Shown here: positions 1-7,020 of the stretch, piece by piece | Numbering within the stretch: the stretch's first letter is position 1 | How the letters are laid out: the number at the start of each line of letters is the position of its first letter | Position numbers and translations under genes: made by a program | From: Acholeplasmataceae bacterium | GTDB lineage: Bacteria > Bacillota_I > Bacilli_A > Acholeplasmatales > Acholeplasmataceae | Length of the DNA stretch: 18,481 nucleotides | Reading direction: 5' to 3' | Assembly (NCBI GenBank): GCA_012520715.1 | Contig: JAAYNT010000057.1 | Span: 1 to 18,481 of the forward strand | Notes under the pieces: generated by a model | What the model was told of the DNA's origin: nothing | What the model saw: the letters and a program-made list of their open reading frames with translations, nothing else | Databases searched by the model: none

Positions 1-468
1 CCAGTCACCTAAGTGGTTAATACCGTAAACGGTATAACCCAATTTTTGATGAATTAGTTTAAGTGAGTGACCAATTACAGTTGAACGTAAATGTCCAACT
101 GAGAAATTTTTGGCAATATTAGGAGATGAATAGTCAATTACAATTGTTTCATCTTTTTTTTCTTCAGATCCAAAACTTGATTGTTTACTGTGGACCTCTT
201 CTAAAACTTGTTTTGAAAACTTTTCTTGATTTATCTTAATATTTAAAAAAGCTCCTAATAATTCAGTATACTCTACCATTGGATGATTAATAATAACATC
301 TTCAATTTGTCTTGATATTACTTGTAAGTCTAGTTCTGTTTCTTTTCTTAACCTAAAAAGAGGAATTGCAAGGTCAAAATTACCGCGTCGCGGTACTTCA
401 ACATCTACTTCATAGAAAATATTATTAAGGATATCATTTTTTAATTGTATTTTAATTTGTTCTAACAT
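1..468 (-). CDS. argS: Arginyl-tRNA synthetase, N-terminal part (runs off the window)
   Basis: Charges tRNA-Arg with arginine in the cytoplasm. Only the first 156 codons lie in the window; the frame is open to base 1. Residues 1-100 correspond to the N-terminal additional domain that reads the tRNA D-loop region in ArgRS. Residues 114-130 carry the class I catalytic signature: SSPNIAK, then SVGH (123-126), the ArgRS version of HIGH, then LRST. The visible part ends in NHLGDW, which is also highly conserved in the family. The start is the ATG at 466-468, preceded by AGGAGG (477-482) at good spacing. The gene lies 42 bases downstream of a thioredoxin-like gene on the same strand, separated by a hairpin. 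No separate promoter fits in that gap, so argS is probably expressed from the upstream promoter. Identification is secure; the C-terminal half cannot be judged. Confidence 0.96.
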   Translation of the reverse strand, partial: MLEQIKIQLKNDILNNIFYEVDVEVPRRGNFDLAIPLFRLRKETELDLQVISRQIEDVIINHPMVEYTELLGAFLNIKINQEKFSKQVLEEVHSKQSSFGSEEKKDETIVIDYSSPNIAKNFSVGHLRSTVIGHSLKLIHQKLGYTVYGINHLGDW

Positions 469-492
469 ATTTTCTTCCTCCTTTTATAGATA

Positions 493-516
493 AAATAAGC
501 ACCGAAGTGCTTATTT
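493..516 (-). terminator. C(UUCG)G hairpin between the thioredoxin-like gene and argS
   Basis: Read on the minus strand, a perfect 10-bp stem (AAATAAGCAC with GTGCTTATTT) closes a UUCG tetraloop with the extra-stable C-G closing pair. It is followed by TTATCTATAAAAGG. The 5' arm contains the TAA stop of the thioredoxin-like gene. The downstream U-run is short (partly inside the stem), so it may be a leaky intrinsic terminator, an attenuator, or an RNA-processing or stability element ahead of argS rather than a full stop. Confidence 0.6.
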
Positions 517-1089
517 AGTGGCTAGTAATACATCATCAAAATAATTTCTAACATTTGTTCTAATATCAATTGGTGCTTCGCCACCTTCTTGATATTTAAC
601 ATCAATTAATTCACCGTTGTAAAAACTTAATAATGTTGGATATAGTTTTGGTTCATCAAATTTAAATTTTTCGGCTAATTCTTTTAAACCAGAAATTTCT
701 TTATCAGCATTTTTTTGTAAGTATAAAATACTACCTACTTTTTCTAAAAGTTCTTCATTTTTCTTCAGTTCTTTTGAATATACTCCAACTTCTTTAACAC
801 AAACTGGGCACCAGTTACCACCGATATATACGATAACTAAGTCTTTAGAGTCAATTTTTGATTCTAAAGCTTTAACTGTAGTAGATTTTAATAAATGATC
901 TTTATCAATAACTAACTCAGCACTAAACTCTTCAGTTCTAATTTGTTTTTGATAGTATTCGTTATATATTTTTTGTTTTTCAGATGGTATTGACATTACG
1001 ATTACTGCAACTACTATTGCAAGTAATAGTACCCCAATTACATATGCTAATGGATGTATTTTTGATTTAAATCTTGAATATTTCGGCAT
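511..1089 (-). CDS. Membrane-anchored thioredoxin-like protein
   Basis: A 192-residue protein with a short basic N-terminus, one hydrophobic segment at about residues 15-33 (signal anchor, no clear cleavage or lipobox site), then a thioredoxin-fold domain predicted outside the membrane. The redox motif is WCPVC (C94 and C97), and a YPT at 150-152 supplies the cis-proline that faces the active site in this fold. Between them lies a helical, Lys/Glu-rich stretch as in the usual fold. It most likely exchanges disulfides on extracytoplasmic proteins; the substrate is not visible. The start ATG (1087-1089) has AAGGAGGA at 1097-1104. It is first in a transcript that probably continues into argS. 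It could be called a bacteriocin-transport-accessory-type or TlpA-like thioredoxin, but I cannot assign a named subfamily. Confidence 0.85.
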   Translation of the reverse strand: MPKYSRFKSKIHPLAYVIGVLLLAIVVAVIVMSIPSEKQKIYNEYYQKQIRTEEFSAELVIDKDHLLKSTTVKALESKIDSKDLVIVYIGGNWCPVCVKEVGVYSKELKKNEELLEKVGSILYLQKNADKEISGLKELAEKFKFDEPKLYPTLLSFYNGELIDVKYQEGGEAPIDIRTNVRNYFDDVLLATK

Positions 1090-1118
1090 GTTATAGTCCT
1101 CCTTAAAACACTTTTATT

Positions 1119-1147
1119 ATTATATCATAGTAAATTATAAGTTGCAA
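1119..1147 (-). promoter_or_regulatory. Promoter of the thioredoxin-like gene/argS
   Basis: On the minus strand: TTGCAA (1142-1147), a 17-base spacer, and TATAAT (1119-1124). It also has a TGA just upstream, giving an extended -10 (TGATATAAT). It lies about 30 bases before the start codon and ribosome site. This is a good sigma-A-type match. Confidence 0.6.
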
Positions 1148-1181
1148 ATAAAAATATTATGATTATTATTACTTGGTTGTC

Positions 1182-1210
1182 TTGTTAATTAAGCCATAAT
1201 TTAGTATAAT
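1182..1210 (+). promoter_or_regulatory. Promoter of glgA-glgC
   Basis: TTGTTA (1182-1187), a 17-base spacer, and TATAAT (1205-1210). Transcription would begin near 1217, leaving a leader of about 14 nt with GAAGGTGAT (1218-1226) as the ribosome site. This supports the ATG at 1231 rather than the TTG at 1216. Confidence 0.6.
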
Positions 1211-1230
1211 AATTATTGAAGGTGATAGAT

Positions 1231-2658
1231 ATGAAAATTTTATTTAGTACTGGAGAAGTCCATCCATTTAGTAAAACTGGAGGTTTAGCTGATGTTTCTG
1301 CTGCACTTCCAAAAGCAATCTCTAAATTAGGACACGATATTAAGGTTATAACCCCATTATACAGCAGTTGTAACAAATGGCTAAGTGATATGAAACACCT
1401 AGGTGGTGTTGATATCCAGTTAGGTAATTTTACTCAAAGAGCTGACTTTTACTTATTAAATTATGAAGGAACTGATCATGTTTTTGTAAGAAATGATCAC
1501 TACTTCAACCGTGGAACATATTATGGGCATCATGATGATGCTGAAAGATATGTCTTTTTTAATAAAGCGGTATTAGAATTTGTTAAGTTTCATAAGTTTA
1601 TTCCAGACATTATTCATATTAATGATTGGCAAAGTGGATTAATACCCTACTTCTTAGATGAGTCATATCGTAAGATTAAAGAATATAAAAATATTAAAAC
1701 ACTTCTATCAATTCATAACCTTGAATACCAAGGTTCATTTGATCAAAGTGTTGATAGATTATTTAATACTAAATTTAACTACACCTATATTCATTTTGAT
1801 AGAGTTAATTTCTTAAAAACTGCCATTATGAGAGCTAATGCCATTAATACAGTTAGCCCTAACTATCGTAATGAGATCTTAACTAGATTTTTCGGATTTA
1901 CGCTTGATGGAGCATTAAAATCTAGAGAAGATAAACTATTTGGAATTCTCAATGGAATTGACTACGAAGTCAATGATCCTGAAACTGATAAATACTTAGA
2001 AAGAAATTATAACCATAGACACTTTATTATGGGTAAACGTGCTAATAAAAAATTAGTCTTAGAAAAACTAGGACTTGATGGATTACTTGAAGCACCTCTG
2101 GTTTCATTTATCGGTCGTTTAGCAAGACAAAAAGGAATTGATTTAATGAAAGCAACTCTTGAAGAAGTTATTGCTTCAAGTAATGCAACGTTTGTCTTAA
2201 TTGGAACCGGAGATCCTGAATATGAAGACTACTTCCGCTATTTAAGTAATAAGTATTCTAAAAAAGTAGCAGCCTATATTGGCTTTAATGATGAAATAGC
2301 TCATCAAGTATATGCAGGTAGTGACATTTTTATGATGCCAAGTTTATTTGAACCATGTGGGCTAGGTCAATTAATAGCAATGCGTTATGGAACTATTCCT
2401 GTTGTTAGAGAAACAGGTGGACTAAAAGACACTGTTGAACCATTTAATAAATTTACTGGTGAAGGTGTTGGATTTAGTTTTGCTAATTATAATGCTCATG
2501 AATTTAAAGATGCTCTTGAAAGAGCAATCGAATTACATAATAATAACTTAGTTGCTTGGAGAGTATTAATTCAAAGAGCAATGAGACAAGATCACAGCTT
2601 ACATCGTATGGCTGAAGAATATCTAAACTTATATGATAAGATTTTGAAAGGAGCATAA
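1231..2658 (+). CDS. glgA: Glycogen synthase (ADP-glucose type, GT5)
   Basis: Transfers glucose from ADP-glucose to the non-reducing end of an alpha-1,4-glucan. The 475-residue length is normal for bacterial GlgA. The N-terminus MKILFSTGEVHPF is followed by KTGGLADV, the ADP-glucose-binding KTGG loop of GT5 enzymes. HINDWQSGLIP is the conserved HxHDW-like region. The C-terminal Rossmann domain has IGRLARQKGIDL with the conserved Arg and Lys, and PSLFEPCGLGQ with Glu374 in the catalytic position, then TGGLKDTV. The frame is open from a TTG at 1216, but ATG 1231 matches the family N-terminus and has the ribosome site. glgC follows after a 2-base gap, so the two are surely cotranscribed. No branching enzyme, phosphorylase or glgD is in the window. 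Confidence 0.95.
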   Translation: MKILFSTGEVHPFSKTGGLADVSAALPKAISKLGHDIKVITPLYSSCNKWLSDMKHLGGVDIQLGNFTQRADFYLLNYEGTDHVFVRNDHYFNRGTYYGHHDDAERYVFFNKAVLEFVKFHKFIPDIIHINDWQSGLIPYFLDESYRKIKEYKNIKTLLSIHNLEYQGSFDQSVDRLFNTKFNYTYIHFDRVNFLKTAIMRANAINTVSPNYRNEILTRFFGFTLDGALKSREDKLFGILNGIDYEVNDPETDKYLERNYNHRHFIMGKRANKKLVLEKLGLDGLLEAPLVSFIGRLARQKGIDLMKATLEEVIASSNATFVLIGTGDPEYEDYFRYLSNKYSKKVAAYIGFNDEIAHQVYAGSDIFMMPSLFEPCGLGQLIAMRYGTIPVVRETGGLKDTVEPFNKFTGEGVGFSFANYNAHEFKDALERAIELHNNNLVAWRVLIQRAMRQDHSLHRMAEEYLNLYDKILKGA

Positions 2659-2660
2659 TA

Positions 2661-3893
2661 ATGGAAACTCTAGCACTTATTTTAGCCGGTGGGAAAGGAT
2701 CAAGATTAGATTTACTATCGCAAAGAAGGTCAAAACCAGCTGTTCCATTTGCTGGAAAATTTAGAATTATTGACTTTTCTTTATCTAATGCCTCAAATTC
2801 AGGCATTATGAATATTGCGATTTTAACACAATATTTACCGTTTTCATTAAATGAACATATTGGTAGTGGACGTCCGTGGGATTTAGATCGTCGTGATTCT
2901 TCTGTTACAATCCTACATCCTCATGAATCATGGTATATGGGAACTGCTGATGCCGTTAATAAAAATATTAGCTTTGTTAAACGCAAAAAGCCTAAATATG
3001 TATTAATATTATCTGGTGATCATATTTATAAAATGGATTATCGTAAATTAATTCAAGAACATATTAATTTAGGTGCCGAGATGACAATTGCTACTAAAGT
3101 TGTTCCTTTTGAAGATGTTTCAAGATTTGGAATACTTGAAACTGATGAAAAAGGATATGTCGAAAACTTTGTTGAAAAACCTAAATCTTCTAAATCAAAC
3201 CTTGCTTCAATGGGTATTTATTTATTCAACTATGAAACATTAATTGAAGCATTAGAAGAAACTGAGAAAAAACATGATAACCTTGATTTTGGTAATCATG
3301 TTATTCCTTATTTGATTTATGATAAGAAAGCTAAGATTGGCACTTATAAATACTATGACTACTGGCAAGATGTTGGAACTTATGATTCATATCTTGATAC
3401 AAGCTTAGAACTTAATAATCAAGCATTAGAATTAGACTTATATGATCCAACATGGAGAATTTATACAACATTAGATGGTCTTCCACCAGTTAAATTTGGT
3501 AAAGATAGTAATGTTCAAGGTAGCTTAATTTCTGATGGTTCAATTATTGAAGGAACCGTAATAAATTCAGTCTTAAGCCCTGGTGTATATGTTAGAAAAG
3601 GTGCTATTGTAAAAGACTCAGTAATATTAAATGATGTTATTATTGGTGAGAATGTTAAACTAGACCGTGTAATAATTGATAAAAGTACGATTATTGGACG
3701 TAATACAGTTATCGGTTATGGTGATGATTTAACACCAAATGATGAAAAGCCTGATTTACTATCTTCAGGCATTACTGTTGTTGAAAAACGAACGATTATT
3801 GAAAGTGATTTAATTATTGGTAGAAACTGCCGAATCTTAAGAGATGCAGAGTTTAAAACTAAAGTAATTAAAAGCGGAACAACCGTAAAATAA
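2661..3893 (+). CDS. glgC: Glucose-1-phosphate adenylyltransferase (ADP-glucose pyrophosphorylase)
   Basis: Makes ADP-glucose from ATP and glucose-1-phosphate, supplying GlgA. Residues 9-16 (AGGKGSRL) are the nucleotide-binding loop. KPAVPFAGKFRIIDFSLSN follows in consensus order, then GTADAV (the ribose/base contact region), SGDHIYKMDY with the metal-binding Asp, VEKPK, SMGIYLF for glucose-1-phosphate, and DVGT. From about residue 290 the protein turns into hexapeptide-like repeats (left-handed beta helix), which are used for oligomerisation and allostery. At 410 residues it is a little longer than typical. The intact catalytic loops favour GlgC over the non-catalytic GlgD paralog seen in Bacillus-type operons. 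The ribosome site AAGGAG overlaps the end of glgA. A strong bidirectional terminator follows. Confidence 0.94.
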   Translation: METLALILAGGKGSRLDLLSQRRSKPAVPFAGKFRIIDFSLSNASNSGIMNIAILTQYLPFSLNEHIGSGRPWDLDRRDSSVTILHPHESWYMGTADAVNKNISFVKRKKPKYVLILSGDHIYKMDYRKLIQEHINLGAEMTIATKVVPFEDVSRFGILETDEKGYVENFVEKPKSSKSNLASMGIYLFNYETLIEALEETEKKHDNLDFGNHVIPYLIYDKKAKIGTYKYYDYWQDVGTYDSYLDTSLELNNQALELDLYDPTWRIYTTLDGLPPVKFGKDSNVQGSLISDGSIIEGTVINSVLSPGVYVRKGAIVKDSVILNDVIIGENVKLDRVIIDKSTIIGRNTVIGYGDDLTPNDEKPDLLSSGITVVEKRTIIESDLIIGRNCRILRDAEFKTKVIKSGTTVK

Positions 3894-3910
3894 ATTATAA
3901 ATAAATATTA

Positions 3911-3947
3911 AAAAAGCCGTAAAACTTTAAATTGTTTTACGGCTTTT
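3911..3947. terminator. Bidirectional terminator between glgC and nfo
   Basis: A 14-bp perfect stem (AAAAGCCGTAAAAC with GTTTTACGGCTTTT) with an 8-base loop at 3926-3933. There are A/T tracts on both sides, so it can stop transcription from glgC (plus) and from nfo (minus). It ends 5 bases before the nfo stop codon. Confidence 0.85.
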
Positions 3948-3951
3948 ATTA

Positions 3952-4839
3952 TTAACTATTTGCGATTATTTCTTTTAAGTCTGGATTAAATTCTTTATTT
4001 CTAATCATTTCGATTTCATGTTTATAAGGCGGTTTGCCTTCAACATAAGGTGTCTCCAAAATCTTTGGAATATCTTTTAATCGCGGATTGTAAATAACAT
4101 TAATAAGTGTATCAAACCCAAGATGACCAAAACCAAAGTTTTCATGTCTGTCTTTAGCGGCACCTTGTTCGTTTTTACTATCATTAATGTGCATAACAGT
4201 AATCCATTCTAGTCCAACAACTTTGTCAAATTCATCTAAGACTCCTTCAAAGTCATCTTTGATTGGATAATTGGCATCACTTGTATGACATGTATCAAAA
4301 CAAACACCCATTCGATCTTTATCTTGAACTAGATCAATTAATTGTCTAATTTCTTCAAATGTTCTACCTACTTCTGTTCCTTTTCCTGCCATTGTTTCAA
4401 GGGCAATTTTAACATCTATTCCTTTAGTATTATTAATAATTTCATTTAATCCTTCAGCAATCCAGTTAATAGCTTCTTCTCTGTTACCACCAGTGGCATT
4501 ACCTGGATGAAGTACCATTTGTTTAATACCCATGGCATGAGTTCTTTTTACTTCATCAGTTAAAAAGTTAACAGCAAAAGCTCTTTTTTCCGGATCAGGA
4601 TTACCTAAATTAATAATATATGGCGCATGTACTACTACATTATCTAGTGATAGTCCGTGCTCTTCCATTAATTCGTGTGCTTCTTTAATTTTTAATTCAT
4701 CAATTGGTCTTCTTCTTGTATTTTGTGGTGCACCTGTATAAATCATAAATGAATTAGCGTTATATGATATTGCTTCTTTGACTGAACCAAGAAACATATC
4801 ATCGCCACTCATACTAACGTGACTTCCTATTTTTAGCAT
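3952..4839 (-). CDS. nfo: Endonuclease IV (AP endonuclease)
   Basis: Cleaves DNA 5' of abasic sites during base excision repair. The 295-residue TIM-barrel protein carries all nine expected zinc ligands, judged by alignment in memory to the E. coli enzyme: H71, H111, E148, D182, H185, H217, D230, H232 and E262. Family signatures are present in order: LHPGNATGG, ETMAGKGTE, FDTCHT, HINDSKNEQGAAKDRHENFGFGHLG and ETPY. The start ATG (4837-4839) lies inside the 3' end of the helicase gene (26-base overlap), with AGGAGG at 4847-4852, so the two genes are one transcript and probably translationally coupled. The helicase-nfo order matches cshB-nfo in Bacillus subtilis. Confidence 0.97.
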   Translation of the reverse strand: MLKIGSHVSMSGDDMFLGSVKEAISYNANSFMIYTGAPQNTRRRPIDELKIKEAHELMEEHGLSLDNVVVHAPYIINLGNPDPEKRAFAVNFLTDEVKRTHAMGIKQMVLHPGNATGGNREEAINWIAEGLNEIINNTKGIDVKIALETMAGKGTEVGRTFEEIRQLIDLVQDKDRMGVCFDTCHTSDANYPIKDDFEGVLDEFDKVVGLEWITVMHINDSKNEQGAAKDRHENFGFGHLGFDTLINVIYNPRLKDIPKILETPYVEGKPPYKHEIEMIRNKEFNPDLKEIIANS

Positions 4840-6067
4840 ATTGTTTCCTCCTGTGTTCTTTTAATTCTTTTTCTACTTTTTCTTGATATTTCTTTTTATA
4901 GTTTGGTTTTACTTTTTTAGGTTTTCTTACCTTTTGTATTACTTTTATTTCTTCTTCTTTTATTACTTGTTCTCTTGTTTTTACTTCAGTTAACTCGCCT
5001 CTAGTAATTTTTACTTCTTTAAATTCAATACCTCTTCTTTCGAGGTTTTGAATTTTTCGGTGGTCATTTGGACCAACAAGTGAGTAAACATCTCCTGATT
5101 GTCCCATTCTACCAGTTCTACCTGCTCGGTGAATAAAATATTCTAAGTGATATGGGAAATCAAAGTTAATGATATGACTAGCTGTAAAATCAAGGCCTCT
5201 CGATGCAATATCGCTTGTTACTAGATATTGTATTTTAAAATCTTGACAATCTCTAATTAAGTTTCTACGATGTCTTATTGGCATATTACCACTTAAGTTT
5301 CCAACATCATTAAATAATTTTGAAACTAAGTTATATACTTCATCTTGATTTTCTTTTTTAGATACAAAGATAATTGCAAAGAAAGGGTTAATTACTTTAA
5401 GTAACCGCTCTAAAACCTCAAGTCTAGATCTAGTTCCTGTTTTAATCATATAATGAGTGATATCTAGTATGTTTTCTTTTGTAGTATCTACTAAGATGTA
5501 ATTTCCAAAAAATTCTTTAATAAATGGTTGCATCGCCAGTGAAATAGTTGCTGATACTAAAATTAGTTTTCCTAATTTTGAAGTTTTTAAAATTGGAGCA
5601 ATTTGACTTGCAAAATCAATTTCAAACATCATATCAGCTTCATCAAATACTAAGTATTCTAAATTTGAAAATGATAATGCTCCAAGTTCAATAAATTCTT
5701 TAATCTTACTAGGAGTACCAATTGCAATATCAATTTCGTTACGCTCTAACCAAGCTATTTCACGACTGCGGTCCATTGAACCATAAAATGATCTAACTTT
5801 ATAATCATTAAATAGTTCTTTAACCATATCAGTAACTTGAAAAACCAACTCATTAGTTGGGATTAAAATAACTAGTTTTAACCCTTTTTTATATAATTTT
5901 TGAAACTTTTCAAAAATTGGAATTAAGTAAGAATGGGTTTTTCCAGTTCCGGTTGGTGCTACAATAACTAAGTTTTGATTTTTAGGAAATGCTTCGATTG
6001 TCTTTTCCTGAATAATACTTAATTTCTTAAAATTTAGTTTTTCTAATATTTCTTTTCTTGTTTTCAT
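4814..6067 (-). CDS. cshB: DEAD-box ATP-dependent RNA helicase (CshB-like)
   Basis: Unwinds RNA duplexes using ATP, likely in ribosome assembly, mRNA turnover or cold adaptation. The 417 residues hold the standard motifs: Q motif near Q20, Walker A APTGTGKT (37-44), IPTNEL (Ia), GTPSK (Ib), DEAD at 142-145, SAT at 172-174, TSDIASRGLDF (V) and HRAGRTGR (313-320, VI). From about residue 350 comes a strongly basic Lys/Arg/Glu tail, typical of RNA-binding extensions of Csh helicases. The symbol rests mainly on gene order: in B. subtilis cshB lies directly before nfo and close to ispH, and here ispH is the divergent neighbour. No ribosome site precedes the ATG and the -10 box is 8 nt away, suggesting a leaderless mRNA. 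It is certain as a DEAD-box helicase, less so as the CshB ortholog. Confidence 0.93.
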   Translation of the reverse strand: MKTRKEILEKLNFKKLSIIQEKTIEAFPKNQNLVIVAPTGTGKTHSYLIPIFEKFQKLYKKGLKLVILIPTNELVFQVTDMVKELFNDYKVRSFYGSMDRSREIAWLERNEIDIAIGTPSKIKEFIELGALSFSNLEYLVFDEADMMFEIDFASQIAPILKTSKLGKLILVSATISLAMQPFIKEFFGNYILVDTTKENILDITHYMIKTGTRSRLEVLERLLKVINPFFAIIFVSKKENQDEVYNLVSKLFNDVGNLSGNMPIRHRRNLIRDCQDFKIQYLVTSDIASRGLDFTASHIINFDFPYHLEYFIHRAGRTGRMGQSGDVYSLVGPNDHRKIQNLERRGIEFKEVKITRGELTEVKTREQVIKEEEIKVIQKVRKPKKVKPNYKKKYQEKVEKELKEHRRKQYAKNRKSR

Positions 6068-6075
6068 ACAGTTAT

Positions 6076-6084
6076 ATTATATCA
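6076..6084 (-). promoter_or_regulatory. Extended -10 promoter of the helicase-nfo operon
   Basis: On the minus strand TGATATAAT, with TATAAT at 6076-6081 and the TG at the extended position. No good -35 is seen at 16-18 bases. The box ends 8 bases before the helicase ATG, so the RNA should start at or next to that codon. Confidence 0.55.
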
Positions 6085-6102
6085 TTTTTATAAGTAATAT
6101 TG

Positions 6103-6108
6103 TATAAT
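6103..6108 (+). promoter_or_regulatory. -10 box of ispH
   Basis: A perfect TATAAT 24 bases before the ispH start. The -35 is weak. The leader would hold AAAGGGGGGAAA (6118-6129), an unusually G-rich ribosome site. Confidence 0.45.
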
Positions 6109-6132
6109 TAGACATATAAAGGGGGGAAATTA

Positions 6133-7002
6133 ATGAAAGTTATTCGTGTAAGCGAGCAAGGATTTTGTAATGGGGTAAGAAGAGCATTAAGCTTAGTTGA
6201 AAAGGCTATTACCGAAAATAGCGAAGGCAAACAAATATATATCTTAGGAGATATTATTAATAACCGCTTTGTTTCTGAACAATTTAAGAAAAAAGGAGTT
6301 ATCACAATTTCATCTAACAACCAATCAAGACTTGAAATGGTTAAATCGGTTAGTAAAGATTCAATTGTAATACTAACTGCTCATGGGGTAAGCCCTGAAG
6401 TTTTAAATTATTTAAAAAATAATAAAATCGAATATATTGATGCTTCATGTCTGTTTGTAATTGATGTTCATAACAGAATTACAAAACATTTAGATCAAGA
6501 TTTTGAAATAATTTATATTGGTAAACATAATCATCCAGAATCAGAAGGTGTTTTAGGTATTAATCGCCGGAAAATACATATTGTAACTAATGTTGAAGAT
6601 GTTAGAAACTTAAAAGTTAAAAGTCAAAACATTTTAATTGATACACAAACAACACTAAGTAACTTTTATACCAAGCCAATTATTGATGAGATATTTATAA
6701 AATATCCAGAAGCCATTTTAGCTAGTGGTGTTTGTGATGCAACTACAAAAAGGCAAGAAGCTTTAATTAATGAAATTAAAGGTGATTTATGTATTGTTGT
6801 AGGCGATGTTAGAAGTTCTAATGCTAATGAACTTTTAAAAATAGGTCTTAACTATATGCCTACTTACTTAATAAATAGTATAGAGGAAATAAAAAAAGAG
6901 TGGCTTGATGGTGTTAAAGTAATAACTCTAACATCAGCAGCTAGCACTCCTAGTATTTTAACTGATGAAATATATGAATATTTAATAAATTACAACACAT
7001 GA
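6133..7002 (+). CDS. ispH: 4-hydroxy-3-methylbut-2-enyl diphosphate reductase (divergent)
   Basis: Last enzyme of the MEP pathway: an iron-sulfur protein reducing HMBPP to IPP and DMAPP. The three cluster cysteines are in place (C12 in GFCNGV, C106 in DASC, C201 in GVCDATTKRQEA). AHGVS (H84), HPESEG (H134, E136), TQTTLS, SSNAN (228-232) and the Ser of AASTP are also conserved. One key change is visible: the family motif with His41 of the E. coli enzyme (HN in VVHN/IVHN) reads IINN, so N43 replaces the diphosphate-contacting His. DASCLF for DATCP and CDAT for CYAT/CLAT are further departures. The 289-residue length is normal. It is transcribed divergently from helicase-nfo and ends exactly where dinB ends on the other strand. 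Likely functional but divergent. Confidence 0.92.
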   Translation: MKVIRVSEQGFCNGVRRALSLVEKAITENSEGKQIYILGDIINNRFVSEQFKKKGVITISSNNQSRLEMVKSVSKDSIVILTAHGVSPEVLNYLKNNKIEYIDASCLFVIDVHNRITKHLDQDFEIIYIGKHNHPESEGVLGINRRKIHIVTNVEDVRNLKVKSQNILIDTQTTLSNFYTKPIIDEIFIKYPEAILASGVCDATTKRQEALINEIKGDLCIVVGDVRSSNANELLKIGLNYMPTYLINSIEEIKKEWLDGVKVITLTSAASTPSILTDEIYEYLINYNT

Positions 7003-7020
7003 TTATTCATGTGTTTTTTT
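6994..7020 (+). terminator. ispH terminator inside the abutting ends of ispH and dinB
   Basis: A 9-bp stem AACACATGA/TCATGTGTT with a 4-base loop (7003-7006), followed by a run of T. It includes the last codons and TGA of ispH and, on the other strand, the last codons and TAA of dinB. The U-tract lies only on the plus side, so it serves ispH. Confidence 0.85.

Noticed and set aside
381..395. GC-rich 15-base palindrome TACCGCG-T-CGCGGTA inside argS
   Set aside because: It encodes the V-P-R-R-G-N part of the ArgRS N-terminus; a single occurrence with no repeat elsewhere in the window, so probably chance.
469..492. T-box riboswitch before argS
   Set aside because: The leader is only about 25 bases after the hairpin, with no specifier loop or T-box sequence.
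1216..1230. TTG start for glgA, five codons upstream
   Set aside because: It would sit on the predicted transcription start and use up the GAAGGTGAT ribosome site; ATG 1231 matches the family N-terminus.
2504..2806. Minus-strand open frame across the glgA/glgC junction; similar shadows at 1185-1376, 6108-6320, 7625-7867, 11010-11213 and 16583-16801
   Set aside because: Each lies antisense to a well-supported gene, has no recognisable domain and no convincing ribosome site.
2661..3893. Assignment as GlgD, the non-catalytic paralog
   Set aside because: The catalytic loop GGKGSRL, GTADAV, SGDHIYKMDY and DVGT are all intact.
7000..7002. TGA read as tryptophan (Mycoplasma code)
   Set aside because: All conserved Trp residues use TGG, and TGA ends ispH, xseA-overlapping nusB and the Cys-peptide gene at family-consistent lengths.
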